Source: Sphingosinicella microcystinivorans (GTDB lineage: Bacteria > Pseudomonadota > Alphaproteobacteria > Sphingomonadales > Sphingomonadaceae). From it: 64,000 nt of DNA. Every line of letters begins with the position of its first letter. Within the stretch, counting starts at the first letter, position 1. This document shows positions 9,195 to 16,807 of this stretch, piece by piece. Under the pieces are notes generated by a model. The model made no database searches. It saw only the letters and a program-made list of their open reading frames with translations, and had not been told where the DNA came from. Position numbers and translations under genes: made by a program. The DNA lies in assembly GCF_027941835.1 (NCBI RefSeq), contig NZ_CP116005.1, forward strand, positions 1,565,501-1,629,500. Direction: 5' to 3'.

Positions 9195-9851
9195 GTGGCG
9201 ACGACAGCGCTTGTCTACAGGGAGAATGTTCCGAACGGGCGTCGTCCACAGGCCGTTGTCGTTGCGCTTCATCCCGAAGGTCATGACGAGCGCGAGGCGG
9301 AAGCCCGTCTTTCAGAGCTCAAGGACGATTATCACATCATTGCTCCAAGGGCCTGGCGTGCGCTCAATCCACGAATGTATGGGCCGGGCGAGAACAATTA
9401 CTTTGCCTGGTTCTTCATGTTCAGGCCGGATCAACCCGAACCGGCGACGTTCGGGGATTCGCTGTTCCAACTGGAGCAGTTCATACACGATGTTCGCGAG
9501 CGCGTTCCCGATGTTCCCGTCATTCTTGCCGGCTGGGGGCAAGGCGCAATCCTTGCCATAACGCTTGCGGGCGTGATCCCGGAGTTCCTCGACGGGGTCT
9601 ATGCCGTCGACGGCTTTCTGCCGAGTATCAGCGGCTGGTCTCTTCCAAGCAGTGATCTGGGGCGGCTTCCGATCGCTCTTGCATACAGCGCCGGCAGCGG
9701 GAGGGAACGGCTGCATGGTTCGCAGACGAGAGCGGCGCTGACGGGTCGTGGCGCCGCAGTTGGAATCGAGCCCGCCGATGCGCGTTCGATCCACAGATGG
9801 GTGCAAAATATTTCGTGCCGCACGCGACATTCCTTGGCGGAGGCTTCCTGA
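9195..9851 (+). CDS. Alpha/beta hydrolase-like protein lacking the nucleophile serine
   Basis: This protein of about 218 residues resembles the phospholipase/carboxylesterase group of alpha/beta hydrolases (VVVALHPEGHDE, later VPVILAGWGQGAILAI). In that family the nucleophile elbow reads G-x-S-x-G, commonly GFSQG; here codons GGC TGG GGG CAA GGC give G-W-G-Q-G, so Gly115 stands where the Ser should be. The usual Asp and His segments near the C-terminus are also hard to find. GTG at 9195 follows GGAGG with good spacing; ATG at 9183 is the alternative start. It may be a non-catalytic binder or a decaying gene, but the frame is intact. The next gene starts one base after its stop. Confidence 0.65.
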   Translation: MATTALVYRENVPNGRRPQAVVVALHPEGHDEREAEARLSELKDDYHIIAPRAWRALNPRMYGPGENNYFAWFFMFRPDQPEPATFGDSLFQLEQFIHDVRERVPDVPVILAGWGQGAILAITLAGVIPEFLDGVYAVDGFLPSISGWSLPSSDLGRLPIALAYSAGSGRERLHGSQTRAALTGRGAAVGIEPADARSIHRWVQNISCRTRHSLAEAS

Positions 9852-9852
9852 A

Positions 9853-10452
9853 ATGCGTTTTCTGCGTTCCTGCGTTATCCTGCTGGCATTGGCTTCCGCG
9901 GGCGGCGCATCCGCAAATTCGGAAGGACCGATGCCGGGCCTCACCGGTGCACCTCTGAAGAAGGGCGGCGGATCGGAAATGAACTGCCAGTCCTGCCATA
10001 TGGACTATGCGCTGAACCCCGATGCGCTCGGCAGGATACAGTTGCTCGGCGCTCCCGCGGTATATGAACCGGGGAAAAATTACGTTCTGACGCTTCAGCT
10101 CAATCATCCTACGGCGAAGCGGTGGGGTTTCCAGCTCACCGCGTTGACCATACCTGCATATGATGCCGCCGGCGATTTCGCCCCCAACGACAAGACGACG
10201 CAGAAGTCGTCGGCAGAGGGCCGGCAATATATCGAGCACGGCGCCATGGGCGGACGGGCGACGGGGATCGGCAAAACCGGCGGCTATGCATGGTCCTTCA
10301 CCTGGACCGCGCCCAAAGACGGCGCCGCCAACGTCGCGTTCTTCGCCGCAGCGAATATGGCCAACGGCAACGGCGATTTCACGGGAGACCGGATCTATGC
10401 TTCCGGCAAGCCGATCTTCACGAGCAAAGCGCCTGCCAAACGCAAGAATTGA
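9853..10452 (+). CDS. Exported Reeler/choice-of-anchor V-like protein with a single CXXCH haem motif
   Basis: The 199-residue protein has a Sec signal peptide (MRFLRSCVILLALASAGGASA) and then NCQSCHMDY with a CXXCH haem c attachment motif at Cys45-Cys48-His49. The rest (GKNYVLTLQL, GFQLTAL, YAWSFTWTAP, FAAANMANGNG) matches the Reeler-like beta-sandwich seen in bacterial choice-of-anchor V proteins, which often carry such a motif. It lies one base after the hydrolase-like gene and 23 bases before a SnoaL-like gene. With a Tat-exported flavoprotein and an Ior-type hydroxylase nearby, a role as periplasmic electron acceptor is a reasonable guess. No distal Met ligand can be assigned with certainty. 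Confidence 0.7.
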   Translation: MRFLRSCVILLALASAGGASANSEGPMPGLTGAPLKKGGGSEMNCQSCHMDYALNPDALGRIQLLGAPAVYEPGKNYVLTLQLNHPTAKRWGFQLTALTIPAYDAAGDFAPNDKTTQKSSAEGRQYIEHGAMGGRATGIGKTGGYAWSFTWTAPKDGAANVAFFAAANMANGNGDFTGDRIYASGKPIFTSKAPAKRKN

Positions 10453-10475
10453 CCCGAAGACATTGAGAGGTGGAC

Positions 10476-11162
10476 ATGCTGAACAGGGGCACACGACTCG
10501 CCATCATCAGTATCTTGCTGACATGGGGGAGCACTGCGATGGCGCAGACGTCATCTGAAACGGCCGAAGCATGGCGGCAGAAGACGATAGAGGCCTTCCG
10601 ACAGGCCAGGCCCACCCCGGAACTGGCGAAGATGTCGGCTGTCGACAAGTTGCTCGCCATAGAGGAAATCCGCCAGATTCCCTTGCGCTACACGCGTTGC
10701 ATAAACCAGCGCGACTGGAAGTGCTGGACAGCGTTGTTCACCGAGGAATCCGACTACTGGAACGGGACGCTCGGCAAGGTCGTCTCCGGAACGAAAGGGT
10801 GGCATGACCATCTTGTCGCGACCGGCATGACATCCAGCCGCGTGCACAGTCTCTTTCATAGCTATGGTACGGAAATCGAAGTCCTTTCACCGACGACTGC
10901 GCGGGGTATCTGGCAGGCGTCTTTCGTATTCTATTCCGGGAAGGATGAACCCGGCGATCCAGCGGGGACGGTAATACAGCCCGGTCAGCAGATGAGGCAT
11001 TGGGCCGTATACTATCAAACCTACAGGAAGGTTGACAGCGTCTGGAAGATCAACTCCAACATTCATCTGGACGTGCGCGGTGAATATGGGCCGCTCCGTG
11101 AAGGCGTGAAGGCATTGCAGCAGGAAATCCCGCCGAACCCGGAGGGGCGCCTATTCCCCTGA
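10476..11162 (+). CDS. Exported SnoaL-like protein
   Basis: The 228-residue protein has a signal peptide (MLNRGTRLAIISILLTWGSTAMAQ) followed by a SnoaL_4-type domain: EEIRQIPLRYTRCINQRDWKCWTALF is the usual opening helix and first strand. Its C-terminal part matches the partial gene at 1-192. The ATG at 10476 has GAGAGG upstream; a GTG two codons earlier is possible. Sec export would place it in the periplasm with the flavoprotein and haem protein encoded just before. Such domains in steroid or aromatic clusters are often hydratases or isomerases, but no activity can be assigned here. Confidence 0.75.
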   Translation: MLNRGTRLAIISILLTWGSTAMAQTSSETAEAWRQKTIEAFRQARPTPELAKMSAVDKLLAIEEIRQIPLRYTRCINQRDWKCWTALFTEESDYWNGTLGKVVSGTKGWHDHLVATGMTSSRVHSLFHSYGTEIEVLSPTTARGIWQASFVFYSGKDEPGDPAGTVIQPGQQMRHWAVYYQTYRKVDSVWKINSNIHLDVRGEYGPLREGVKALQQEIPPNPEGRLFP

Positions 11163-11269
11163 GCAGGCATGGGTGAACGGAGTGTCGTGCCAGTCAGGAT
11201 AATGAGCGTTCTTCGAAATTTGCCGTTGTTTCCAAGCGTTCGGGACGATCGCCTCGATGTGGCTCAGTG

Positions 11270-12256
11270 TCATGCAGCCGATATTTGCTTTTGTGCCGAG
11301 GGGACGACGATACCAAGTCTGTCGAACAGAGCCGCGTCTTTGTCGGCACTGGCATTTCCCGTGGTGAGGGGTTTGTCTCCAGAGAAAATCGAATTTACGC
11401 ATGCGAGAAAGCAGAGGGCTTGTGCGGTATCTGTCATGCCTTCGCGCCCGGCGGACAGGCGGATCATGGCTTCCGGCATGATGATCCGGGCCGTGGCAAC
11501 GGTTCTAACGAACTCGATCTCGTCAACAACGGCAAGCGGCGTATTCTTCAGCATGTCGCCGATCGGTGTTCTTGCAATGGGAACGAGTTGATTGATCGGG
11601 ACACTCTGCGGATGCTCCGGAAGCGTGGCCAGGGCGTGCAGGAAGCCGATCCGGTCCGCGCGGCTTTCGCCCATACCCATGATGCCGCCGCAGCACACGG
11701 AAATGCTGCTGTTCCGTACGCGCTCCAGTGTTTCCAGGCGATCGTCGTATGTCCGTGTCGTCACGACATTTGCGTAGTACTCGGGCGAACTGTCGATGTT
11801 GTGATTGTAGTAGTCGAGCCCAGCTTCAGCGAGGCGGCCTGCCTGATCATCGCTCAACATTCCAAGTGTCATGCAAGTTTCAAGGCCGAGCGCCTTGACG
11901 CGTCGAACCATGCTGACGATTGCGTTCATGTCGCGATCTTTCGGGCTGCGCCACGCTGCGCCCATGCAGAAGCGCTGCGACCCGGCCGACCTGGCTTCGG
12001 TCGCTGCCGTGACGACGGCGTCGACGTCCATCAGCTTCGAAGCCTTGAGTCCCGTGTCGTGGCCTGCGGACTGACTGCAATAGCCGCAATTCTCCGCGCA
12101 GCCACCCGTCTTGATCGAAAGCAGCGTGGAGCGCTGCACGGTGTTGCGGTCATGGTGACGGCAATGGATCGTCTGCGCCTCCCACAGGAGATCATTGAAC
12201 GGCATCTCGAACAGCGCAGCGATTTCCTGCCGGGTCCAGTCGTTGCGTATGGTCAT
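11270..12256 (-). CDS. bioB: Biotin synthase
   Basis: The 328-residue radical-SAM enzyme has the CX3CX2C cluster motif at Cys53, Cys57 and Cys60 ([16 protein letters not shown]) and the BioB-specific segments [13 protein letters not shown] and [13 protein letters not shown]. It inserts sulfur into dethiobiotin to form biotin. Length is typical. It is the last gene of the minus-strand block that also encodes BCCP, biotin carboxylase and carboxyltransferase, 10 bases after the thiolase. No other biotin-biosynthesis gene is present, so this looks like a dedicated copy that boosts biotin supply when the carboxylase is made. It converges with the SnoaL-like gene ending at 11162. Confidence 0.95.
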   Translation of the reverse strand: MTIRNDWTRQEIAALFEMPFNDLLWEAQTIHCRHHDRNTVQRSTLLSIKTGGCAENCGYCSQSAGHDTGLKASKLMDVDAVVTAATEARSAGSQRFCMGAAWRSPKDRDMNAIVSMVRRVKALGLETCMTLGMLSDDQAGRLAEAGLDYYNHNIDSSPEYYANVVTTRTYDDRLETLERVRNSSISVCCGGIMGMGESRADRIGFLHALATLPEHPQSVPINQLVPIARTPIGDMLKNTPLAVVDEIEFVRTVATARIIMPEAMIRLSAGREGMTDTAQALCFLACVNSIFSGDKPLTTGNASADKDAALFDRLGIVVPSAQKQISAA

Positions 12257-12266
12257 CTGTTCAGTC

Positions 12267-13463
12267 TCAGTGCAGCCGTTCGATCAGCGTTGCATTCGCC
12301 ATGCCGCCGGATTCGCACATCGTCTGAAGCCCGTAGCGGCCATCCGTTTCTTCGAGCACAGTCAACAGATTGGCGAGAAGCCGTCCGCCGGACGCGCCGA
12401 CAGGGTGGCCGAGCGCGATGGCACCGCCATAGGGATTCACCCGTTCCGGATCGACGCCGAGATCCTTCTGCCATGCGAGCGGGACCGAGGCGAAGGCCTC
12501 GTTCACCTCGAAGACGGAAATATCCTCAACACCGAGACCCGCGCGTGCCAGCAGCTTGCGGGTCGCGGGAATGATCGCGGTCAGCATCAGGATCGGGTCG
12601 TCTCCGGCGACCGCGAAGTGCGTGATTGCAGCGCGGGGCTTGAGGCCGAGCTGTGTGGCGAGGGTTTCCTCCATGATGAGCGTTGCGCTGGCGCCGTCCG
12701 TGACCTGGCTGGAATTGCCTGCCGTGACGCTCCAGCAGATTTGTGGATAGCGCTGAAGCATGGCGTCGTCCTCGAACGCAGGCTTCAGGCTGGCGAGACG
12801 TTCGAGCGAGGTGTCGCGGCGCAGGCCCTCGTCGCGTGTCACCTGGCGCATCTCGCCATTTGCCGTTGGAACATCAACGGGCACGATGGCGCGCGCCGTC
12901 AGCCCTGCGTCTTCGGCCGTAGCGGCACGCGTGTGCGAGCGCAGCGAAAAGGCATCCATCTCCGCGCGCGAGATATTCCAGCGCGCAGCGATCAGTTCAG
13001 CGGAGATGCCCTGTCGGACCAGCCCGTCGGGGTACCGCCGTTTCAACTGGACGCCATCGGTGTCCTTGCCGAGCCGGTTGGCGCGCATCGGCACGAGGCT
13101 CATCATCTCGACGCCGCCTGCTATGACGACATCATAGGCACCGGCCATCACACCCTGCGCGGCGAAATCGAACGCCTGCTGTGCGGAGCCGCACTTACGG
13201 TCGAGCGTTATCGCAGGCACGCTTTCCGGAAGGCCCGACGCGAGCACGGCATGACGCCCGATGTTTCCAGATTGCTCGCCAACCTGGATCACGCAACCGG
13301 TAATGACGTCCTCGACCAGCGCTGGAGCTATGCCGGTTCGTTCGACGAGTCCACGCAACACGTCTGCATAGAGATCGACGGGATGGATTCCGTCGAGGGC
13401 GCCACCGGCACGGCCACGACCGAACGGCGAGCGGACGGTGTCAATAATAACGGCGCGGCGCAT
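12267..13463 (-). CDS. Thiolase family protein (acetyl-CoA acyltransferase-like)
   Basis: The 398-residue protein has the thiolase nucleophile at Cys91 ([11 protein letters not shown]), the [14 protein letters not shown] motif with its catalytic His, and the second Cys in [11 protein letters not shown]. These enzymes cleave 3-ketoacyl-CoA with CoA, or run in reverse. It sits between the carboxyltransferase gene (3-base gap) and bioB. A second thiolase of similar size occurs at 29754-30923. Placement inside the carboxylase operon suggests it works on a product or precursor of the carboxylated acyl-CoA, which is inference. Confidence 0.92.
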   Translation of the reverse strand: MRRAVIIDTVRSPFGRGRAGGALDGIHPVDLYADVLRGLVERTGIAPALVEDVITGCVIQVGEQSGNIGRHAVLASGLPESVPAITLDRKCGSAQQAFDFAAQGVMAGAYDVVIAGGVEMMSLVPMRANRLGKDTDGVQLKRRYPDGLVRQGISAELIAARWNISRAEMDAFSLRSHTRAATAEDAGLTARAIVPVDVPTANGEMRQVTRDEGLRRDTSLERLASLKPAFEDDAMLQRYPQICWSVTAGNSSQVTDGASATLIMEETLATQLGLKPRAAITHFAVAGDDPILMLTAIIPATRKLLARAGLGVEDISVFEVNEAFASVPLAWQKDLGVDPERVNPYGGAIALGHPVGASGGRLLANLLTVLEETDGRYGLQTMCESGGMANATLIERLH

Positions 13464-13466
13464 AGG

Positions 13467-14921
13467 TCAGCGCCTCAGCGTCAGGGCCATCTCGGCATTC
13501 TTGAACTGCACGACGGGCAGGCTCACCAGTTTCATCAGCCGCCCCACTTCCTCCAACTCGGGCGAGGAGAGGAGCGGATAGGTTCGCTTCAACGGTCCTG
13601 CCTCGCGCATCTTCTGGAGGTCGGATTCGGGCATCAGCGCGCGCAGGATAAGCTCATCGTCGTTATCGGTGCCGTAGCGCTTGCGCAGTTCCTCGATCGT
13701 CGGCTGTTCGGGCGGGTTGTCGAGCACGTCCTTCGCACGCGGACTTTGCATGATGCGGTCGAGTACGTCGGGGTCGATCGGCGCCACCGTCTCGCCGTAG
13801 TAACCGGCGGCGTATTCGACGATCTCGTCGGGGATGATAGTGTAGCGTTCACCCTTCACGATATTCAATACCGCCTGTATCCCGACGAGCTGGCTGAACG
13901 GCGTCGCCATGCCCGGGTAGCCGAGTTCGTGGCGCACGACGGCAACCTCCTTCAACACGTCCTCGAAACGGTCGGACATGTTGTGCTGGGCAAGCTGTGC
14001 CTTCAGCGTACCGACCATGCCGCCCGGAATCTGGTGCAGAGTCGAAAGTACATTATACTCGTTGTGCTGGTTCACGAGGAACCCCGCAGCCTTGCCGACA
14101 CGCTCGAAATGGTCCGCTACCGGCGCGAACAGGCTCTTGTCGAGGCTGTGCGTGTGACCCAGCAGCTCGATATTCGCGACGACGCTTTCGGTGGAGGGTA
14201 CCGAAGGGCCGTTCGCCATCGGGCGGCTGGCCGTGTGCAGGATGGTGGCACCAAGCGGAATCGAATCCAGATAGGCCTTGCCGGATTGGCCGAGGATATT
14301 GTTGGCGTGGAACTCGATCGGCTTGCCGCGGGCTTTGGAAACGATGGCTGGAAGCAACGTCGAAAGCCGCTCCTTCTCCAGCACGCCCGCCGTATCGTAA
14401 AGCAGGATCGTGTCAATGTCATCGGATGCCGAGAGCTTGTCGACCTTGTCCGCGTAATAAGCATCACTATGCACGGGCGAGAGCGTGAACATGATCGCGC
14501 CCGCGACCTCGGACCCGAATTCCTTCGCCACCTTGGCCAGCCGCAACATCTTGTCGATGTTGAACAGTACGTCGTAAATCCAGAAGCTTCGCGCACCATG
14601 TACGTTGAGCTGCCGCATCCACGCGTCCATCAGCGCATCGGGCGTTGTGCGGAACGTCACGGAGGCGTTGGAGCGCATACCCGACCGCAGCACTGTGCGC
14701 GGTATCGCCTCCACCAGCGCGTCCATCATTTCCCACGGGTTCTCGCGGCAATGCCGGATCAGCACCTCGAAATGATTGGAGCCGGTGAGATCGATGACAC
14801 GAAAGCCGGTCTTGTCGAGCCACGAAGCGGCGGGCAGTGCCATGCCGGCCTGAAGCCTCATGCCCCACAGGCTTTGCTGTCCGTCGCGGATGGTCTGGTC
14901 GAGGAATTCCACATGCGCCAT
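13467..14921 (-). CDS. Divergent PYC/OADA-type biotin-dependent carboxyltransferase
   Basis: The 484-residue protein has the HMGL-type barrel and conserved carboxylase domain of pyruvate carboxylase and oxaloacetate decarboxylase alpha subunits. FLDQTIRDGQQS (Asp8) matches the D-x-T-x-R-D-x-x-Q-S start of that barrel. Two active-site segments differ from the family as I know it: the KDMAG segment with its carbamylated metal-bridging Lys reads YDTAG (Tyr175), and the HxH metal pair reads H-A-N (His205, Asn207). There is no biotinyl domain; that is on a separate protein encoded nearby. It would transfer CO2 from carboxybiotin to an unknown acceptor. The altered metal site argues against plain pyruvate carboxylase activity. 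Confidence 0.8.
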   Translation of the reverse strand: MAHVEFLDQTIRDGQQSLWGMRLQAGMALPAASWLDKTGFRVIDLTGSNHFEVLIRHCRENPWEMMDALVEAIPRTVLRSGMRSNASVTFRTTPDALMDAWMRQLNVHGARSFWIYDVLFNIDKMLRLAKVAKEFGSEVAGAIMFTLSPVHSDAYYADKVDKLSASDDIDTILLYDTAGVLEKERLSTLLPAIVSKARGKPIEFHANNILGQSGKAYLDSIPLGATILHTASRPMANGPSVPSTESVVANIELLGHTHSLDKSLFAPVADHFERVGKAAGFLVNQHNEYNVLSTLHQIPGGMVGTLKAQLAQHNMSDRFEDVLKEVAVVRHELGYPGMATPFSQLVGIQAVLNIVKGERYTIIPDEIVEYAAGYYGETVAPIDPDVLDRIMQSPRAKDVLDNPPEQPTIEELRKRYGTDNDDELILRALMPESDLQKMREAGPLKRTYPLLSSPELEEVGRLMKLVSLPVVQFKNAEMALTLRR

Positions 14922-14923
14922 TG

Positions 14924-16318
14924 TCAGCGTCCTTGTTGCACGCGGAAGGCAGGAAGCAGCACGGTTTCCAGCCAGCGTGTGTTGATGGTGTTCGAGCGGA
15001 AGTCTTCGTGCGCCACGATGAGCTTCAGCAGCGGGATGTTTGTGGCGATACCCTCGACCACGAAATCGTCGAGCGCGGCGGCGAGGCGGTCGATCGCTTC
15101 CACGCGCGTGTTCCCGTGCACGATCAGCTTGGCGATCATGCTGTCGTAGTAGGGGGGGATCAGCGTTCCGGTTTCGACAGCCGTATCAACCCGGATACCT
15201 TCGCCAGAGGGTGGGCTCCAACGTGTGATGCGGCCGGGGCAGGGGATGAAGTCGCGGTCGGGATCTTCCGCGATGATCCGCGCCTCGATGGCGTGTCCGG
15301 CGGTATGCACATCCTTCTGGGCGAAACCCTTGACCGCGCCCGTCGCGAGTTTCAGCTGCGCCTGCACCAGATCGGCGCCGGTGATCGCTTCGGAAACAGG
15401 GTGCTCCACCTGGATGCGGGCATTCACCTCCATGAAGAAGAATTCCTCGGTGGTGGTGTCGTAAAGGAACTCGACCGTGCCCGCGTTCCGGTAGTTGATC
15501 GAAGCGAGCAGGCGCACGGCGGCCTCGTGAAGACGCTTGCGCACCGCAGGAGAGAGGATGGCGGCCGGCGCCTCCTCGATCATCTTCTGGTAGCGGCGCT
15601 GGATCGAGCAGTCGCGTTCGCCGAAATGCACCACGCCGCCCTTGCCGTCGCCGATGACCTGCACTTCGATGTGCCGTGCGACCTCCACGTATCGCTCTAT
15701 GAACAGTGTTCCGTCACCGAAGGCCTCGCGCGCCGTCATAACCGCCTGATCAAAGGCGCCCGCCAGTTCCTCGGCATTGCGCGCCACCACCATGCCGCGC
15801 CCGCCGCCGCCGGCCGAGGCCTTGGTGATCACGGGATAGCCGATCTCCTCGGCGAGCTTCAGCGCGTGTGCCACATCCTCCACGGCATCGGTGCCGCTCG
15901 TCATCGGCACGTTCGCGGCCCGTGCCATCGCGCGCGCGGAAATCTTGTCGCCCACCTGCCGGATCGATTCCGGTGTCGGGCCCACGAAGGTGATGCCCTC
16001 CTGCGCGCAAAGCTCGGCGAGTTCGGCACGTTCGGAAAGAAAGCCGTAGCCCGGATGGAGGGCGGTGCATCCCGTGCTCACCGCGGCGTGCACGATCAGC
16101 CCGGCATTCAGGTAGGAATCGCGCGCTTGCGCAGGGCCGAGCACGACGCAGCGGTTTGCCGTGCGCGCACCGAGCCCGTCGCGATCCGCCGCCGAAACCC
16201 CGAGCACGACCTCCATGCCGAGCGCCTGCGCGGCACGAATGGTCCGAAGCGCGATCTCGCCCCGGTTCGCGACGAACAGCCGTCCATTCGATGGCGCGGT
16301 ATCAGGCATCGGGCTCAA
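14924..16318 (-). CDS. Biotin carboxylase subunit
   Basis: The 464-residue ATP-grasp protein is a standard biotin carboxylase: GYGFLSERAE, the Gly-rich loop SAGGGGRGM, GERDCSIQRRYQKMIEEAP and the catalytic EVNARIQVEHPVSE are all present. It carboxylates biotin on BCCP using ATP and bicarbonate. The gene overlaps the BCCP gene by 17 bases and lies 2 bases before the carboxyltransferase gene, so the three subunits are made together. The core motifs are normal, in contrast with the carboxyltransferase, so novelty lies in the acceptor half of the reaction. Confidence 0.95.
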   Translation of the reverse strand: MSPMPDTAPSNGRLFVANRGEIALRTIRAAQALGMEVVLGVSAADRDGLGARTANRCVVLGPAQARDSYLNAGLIVHAAVSTGCTALHPGYGFLSERAELAELCAQEGITFVGPTPESIRQVGDKISARAMARAANVPMTSGTDAVEDVAHALKLAEEIGYPVITKASAGGGGRGMVVARNAEELAGAFDQAVMTAREAFGDGTLFIERYVEVARHIEVQVIGDGKGGVVHFGERDCSIQRRYQKMIEEAPAAILSPAVRKRLHEAAVRLLASINYRNAGTVEFLYDTTTEEFFFMEVNARIQVEHPVSEAITGADLVQAQLKLATGAVKGFAQKDVHTAGHAIEARIIAEDPDRDFIPCPGRITRWSPPSGEGIRVDTAVETGTLIPPYYDSMIAKLIVHGNTRVEAIDRLAAALDDFVVEGIATNIPLLKLIVAHEDFRSNTINTRWLETVLLPAFRVQQGR

Positions 16319-16793
16319 TCAGGAACAGCGGCTGGTCGAATTCCACGAGTTCACCGTCCTTGGCATAGATTTCACGGATGGTGCCGTGCGTTCCCGCTCT
16401 CAGCGTCGTGAACAGCTTCATCACCTCGATCAGACAAAGCTCCGAATCCGCCGCGACCTGTGCGCCGATTTCGGTAAACATCGGCGCACCCGGTTTCGGC
16501 GCACGATAAAAGGTTCCGAGGCTCGGCGCCTTCACCAGCGTCCAGCCAGACGGAATCTTGCTGCCGTGCGGCTTCGGGTCGGGCGTTTCCATGGGTGTCG
16601 CCGGAACCGAAGCGCGGTGGGAGAGCGCGGGCACGGCGGGTGCTGTCGCTGTAAGCGAGATCTGTGTCTGGGCGTTGCGGTCCTTGCTGAGAAACAGATC
16701 GGTTTCGCCGACGATCAGATGCATCTCGCGCCAATCGCTCTTTTCGAAGAGCTGGATGAGCGCCTGGATGTCGTTCGTGGAAATATTCCCCAC
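16302..16793 (-). CDS. Biotin carboxyl carrier protein
   Basis: The 163-residue AccB-type protein has an N-terminal domain of about 40 residues, a Pro/Ala-rich linker, and a C-terminal biotinyl domain from about residue 88 with the biotin-acceptor Lys126 in EVMKLF. It shuttles carboxybiotin between the biotin carboxylase and carboxyltransferase encoded directly downstream. The EVMKLF form replaces the usual EAMKM, as in a known AccB subgroup. It is preceded by the PPDK-like gene with a 14-base gap and overlaps the biotin carboxylase start. Confidence 0.92.
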   Translation of the reverse strand: MGNISTNDIQALIQLFEKSDWREMHLIVGETDLFLSKDRNAQTQISLTATAPAVPALSHRASVPATPMETPDPKPHGSKIPSGWTLVKAPSLGTFYRAPKPGAPMFTEIGAQVAADSELCLIEVMKLFTTLRAGTHGTIREIYAKDGELVEFDQPLFLIEPDA

Positions 16794-16807
16794 CTCTTGT
16801 TATCCTT

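Noticed and set aside
12195-15149. A 984-codon plus-strand open frame opposite the thiolase and carboxyltransferase genes
   Set aside because: It is antisense to two clear enzymes with intact motifs; its composition is that of a high-GC shadow frame with no family resemblance.
14837-16411. A 524-codon plus-strand frame opposite the biotin carboxylase gene
   Set aside because: Antisense shadow; biotin carboxylase on the minus strand has all motifs.
13467-16793. Reading the carboxylase genes as ordinary acetyl-CoA carboxylase or pyruvate carboxylase
   Set aside because: The carboxyltransferase is not AccA/AccD-like, and two metal-site positions differ from pyruvate carboxylase, so a housekeeping label would be misleading.
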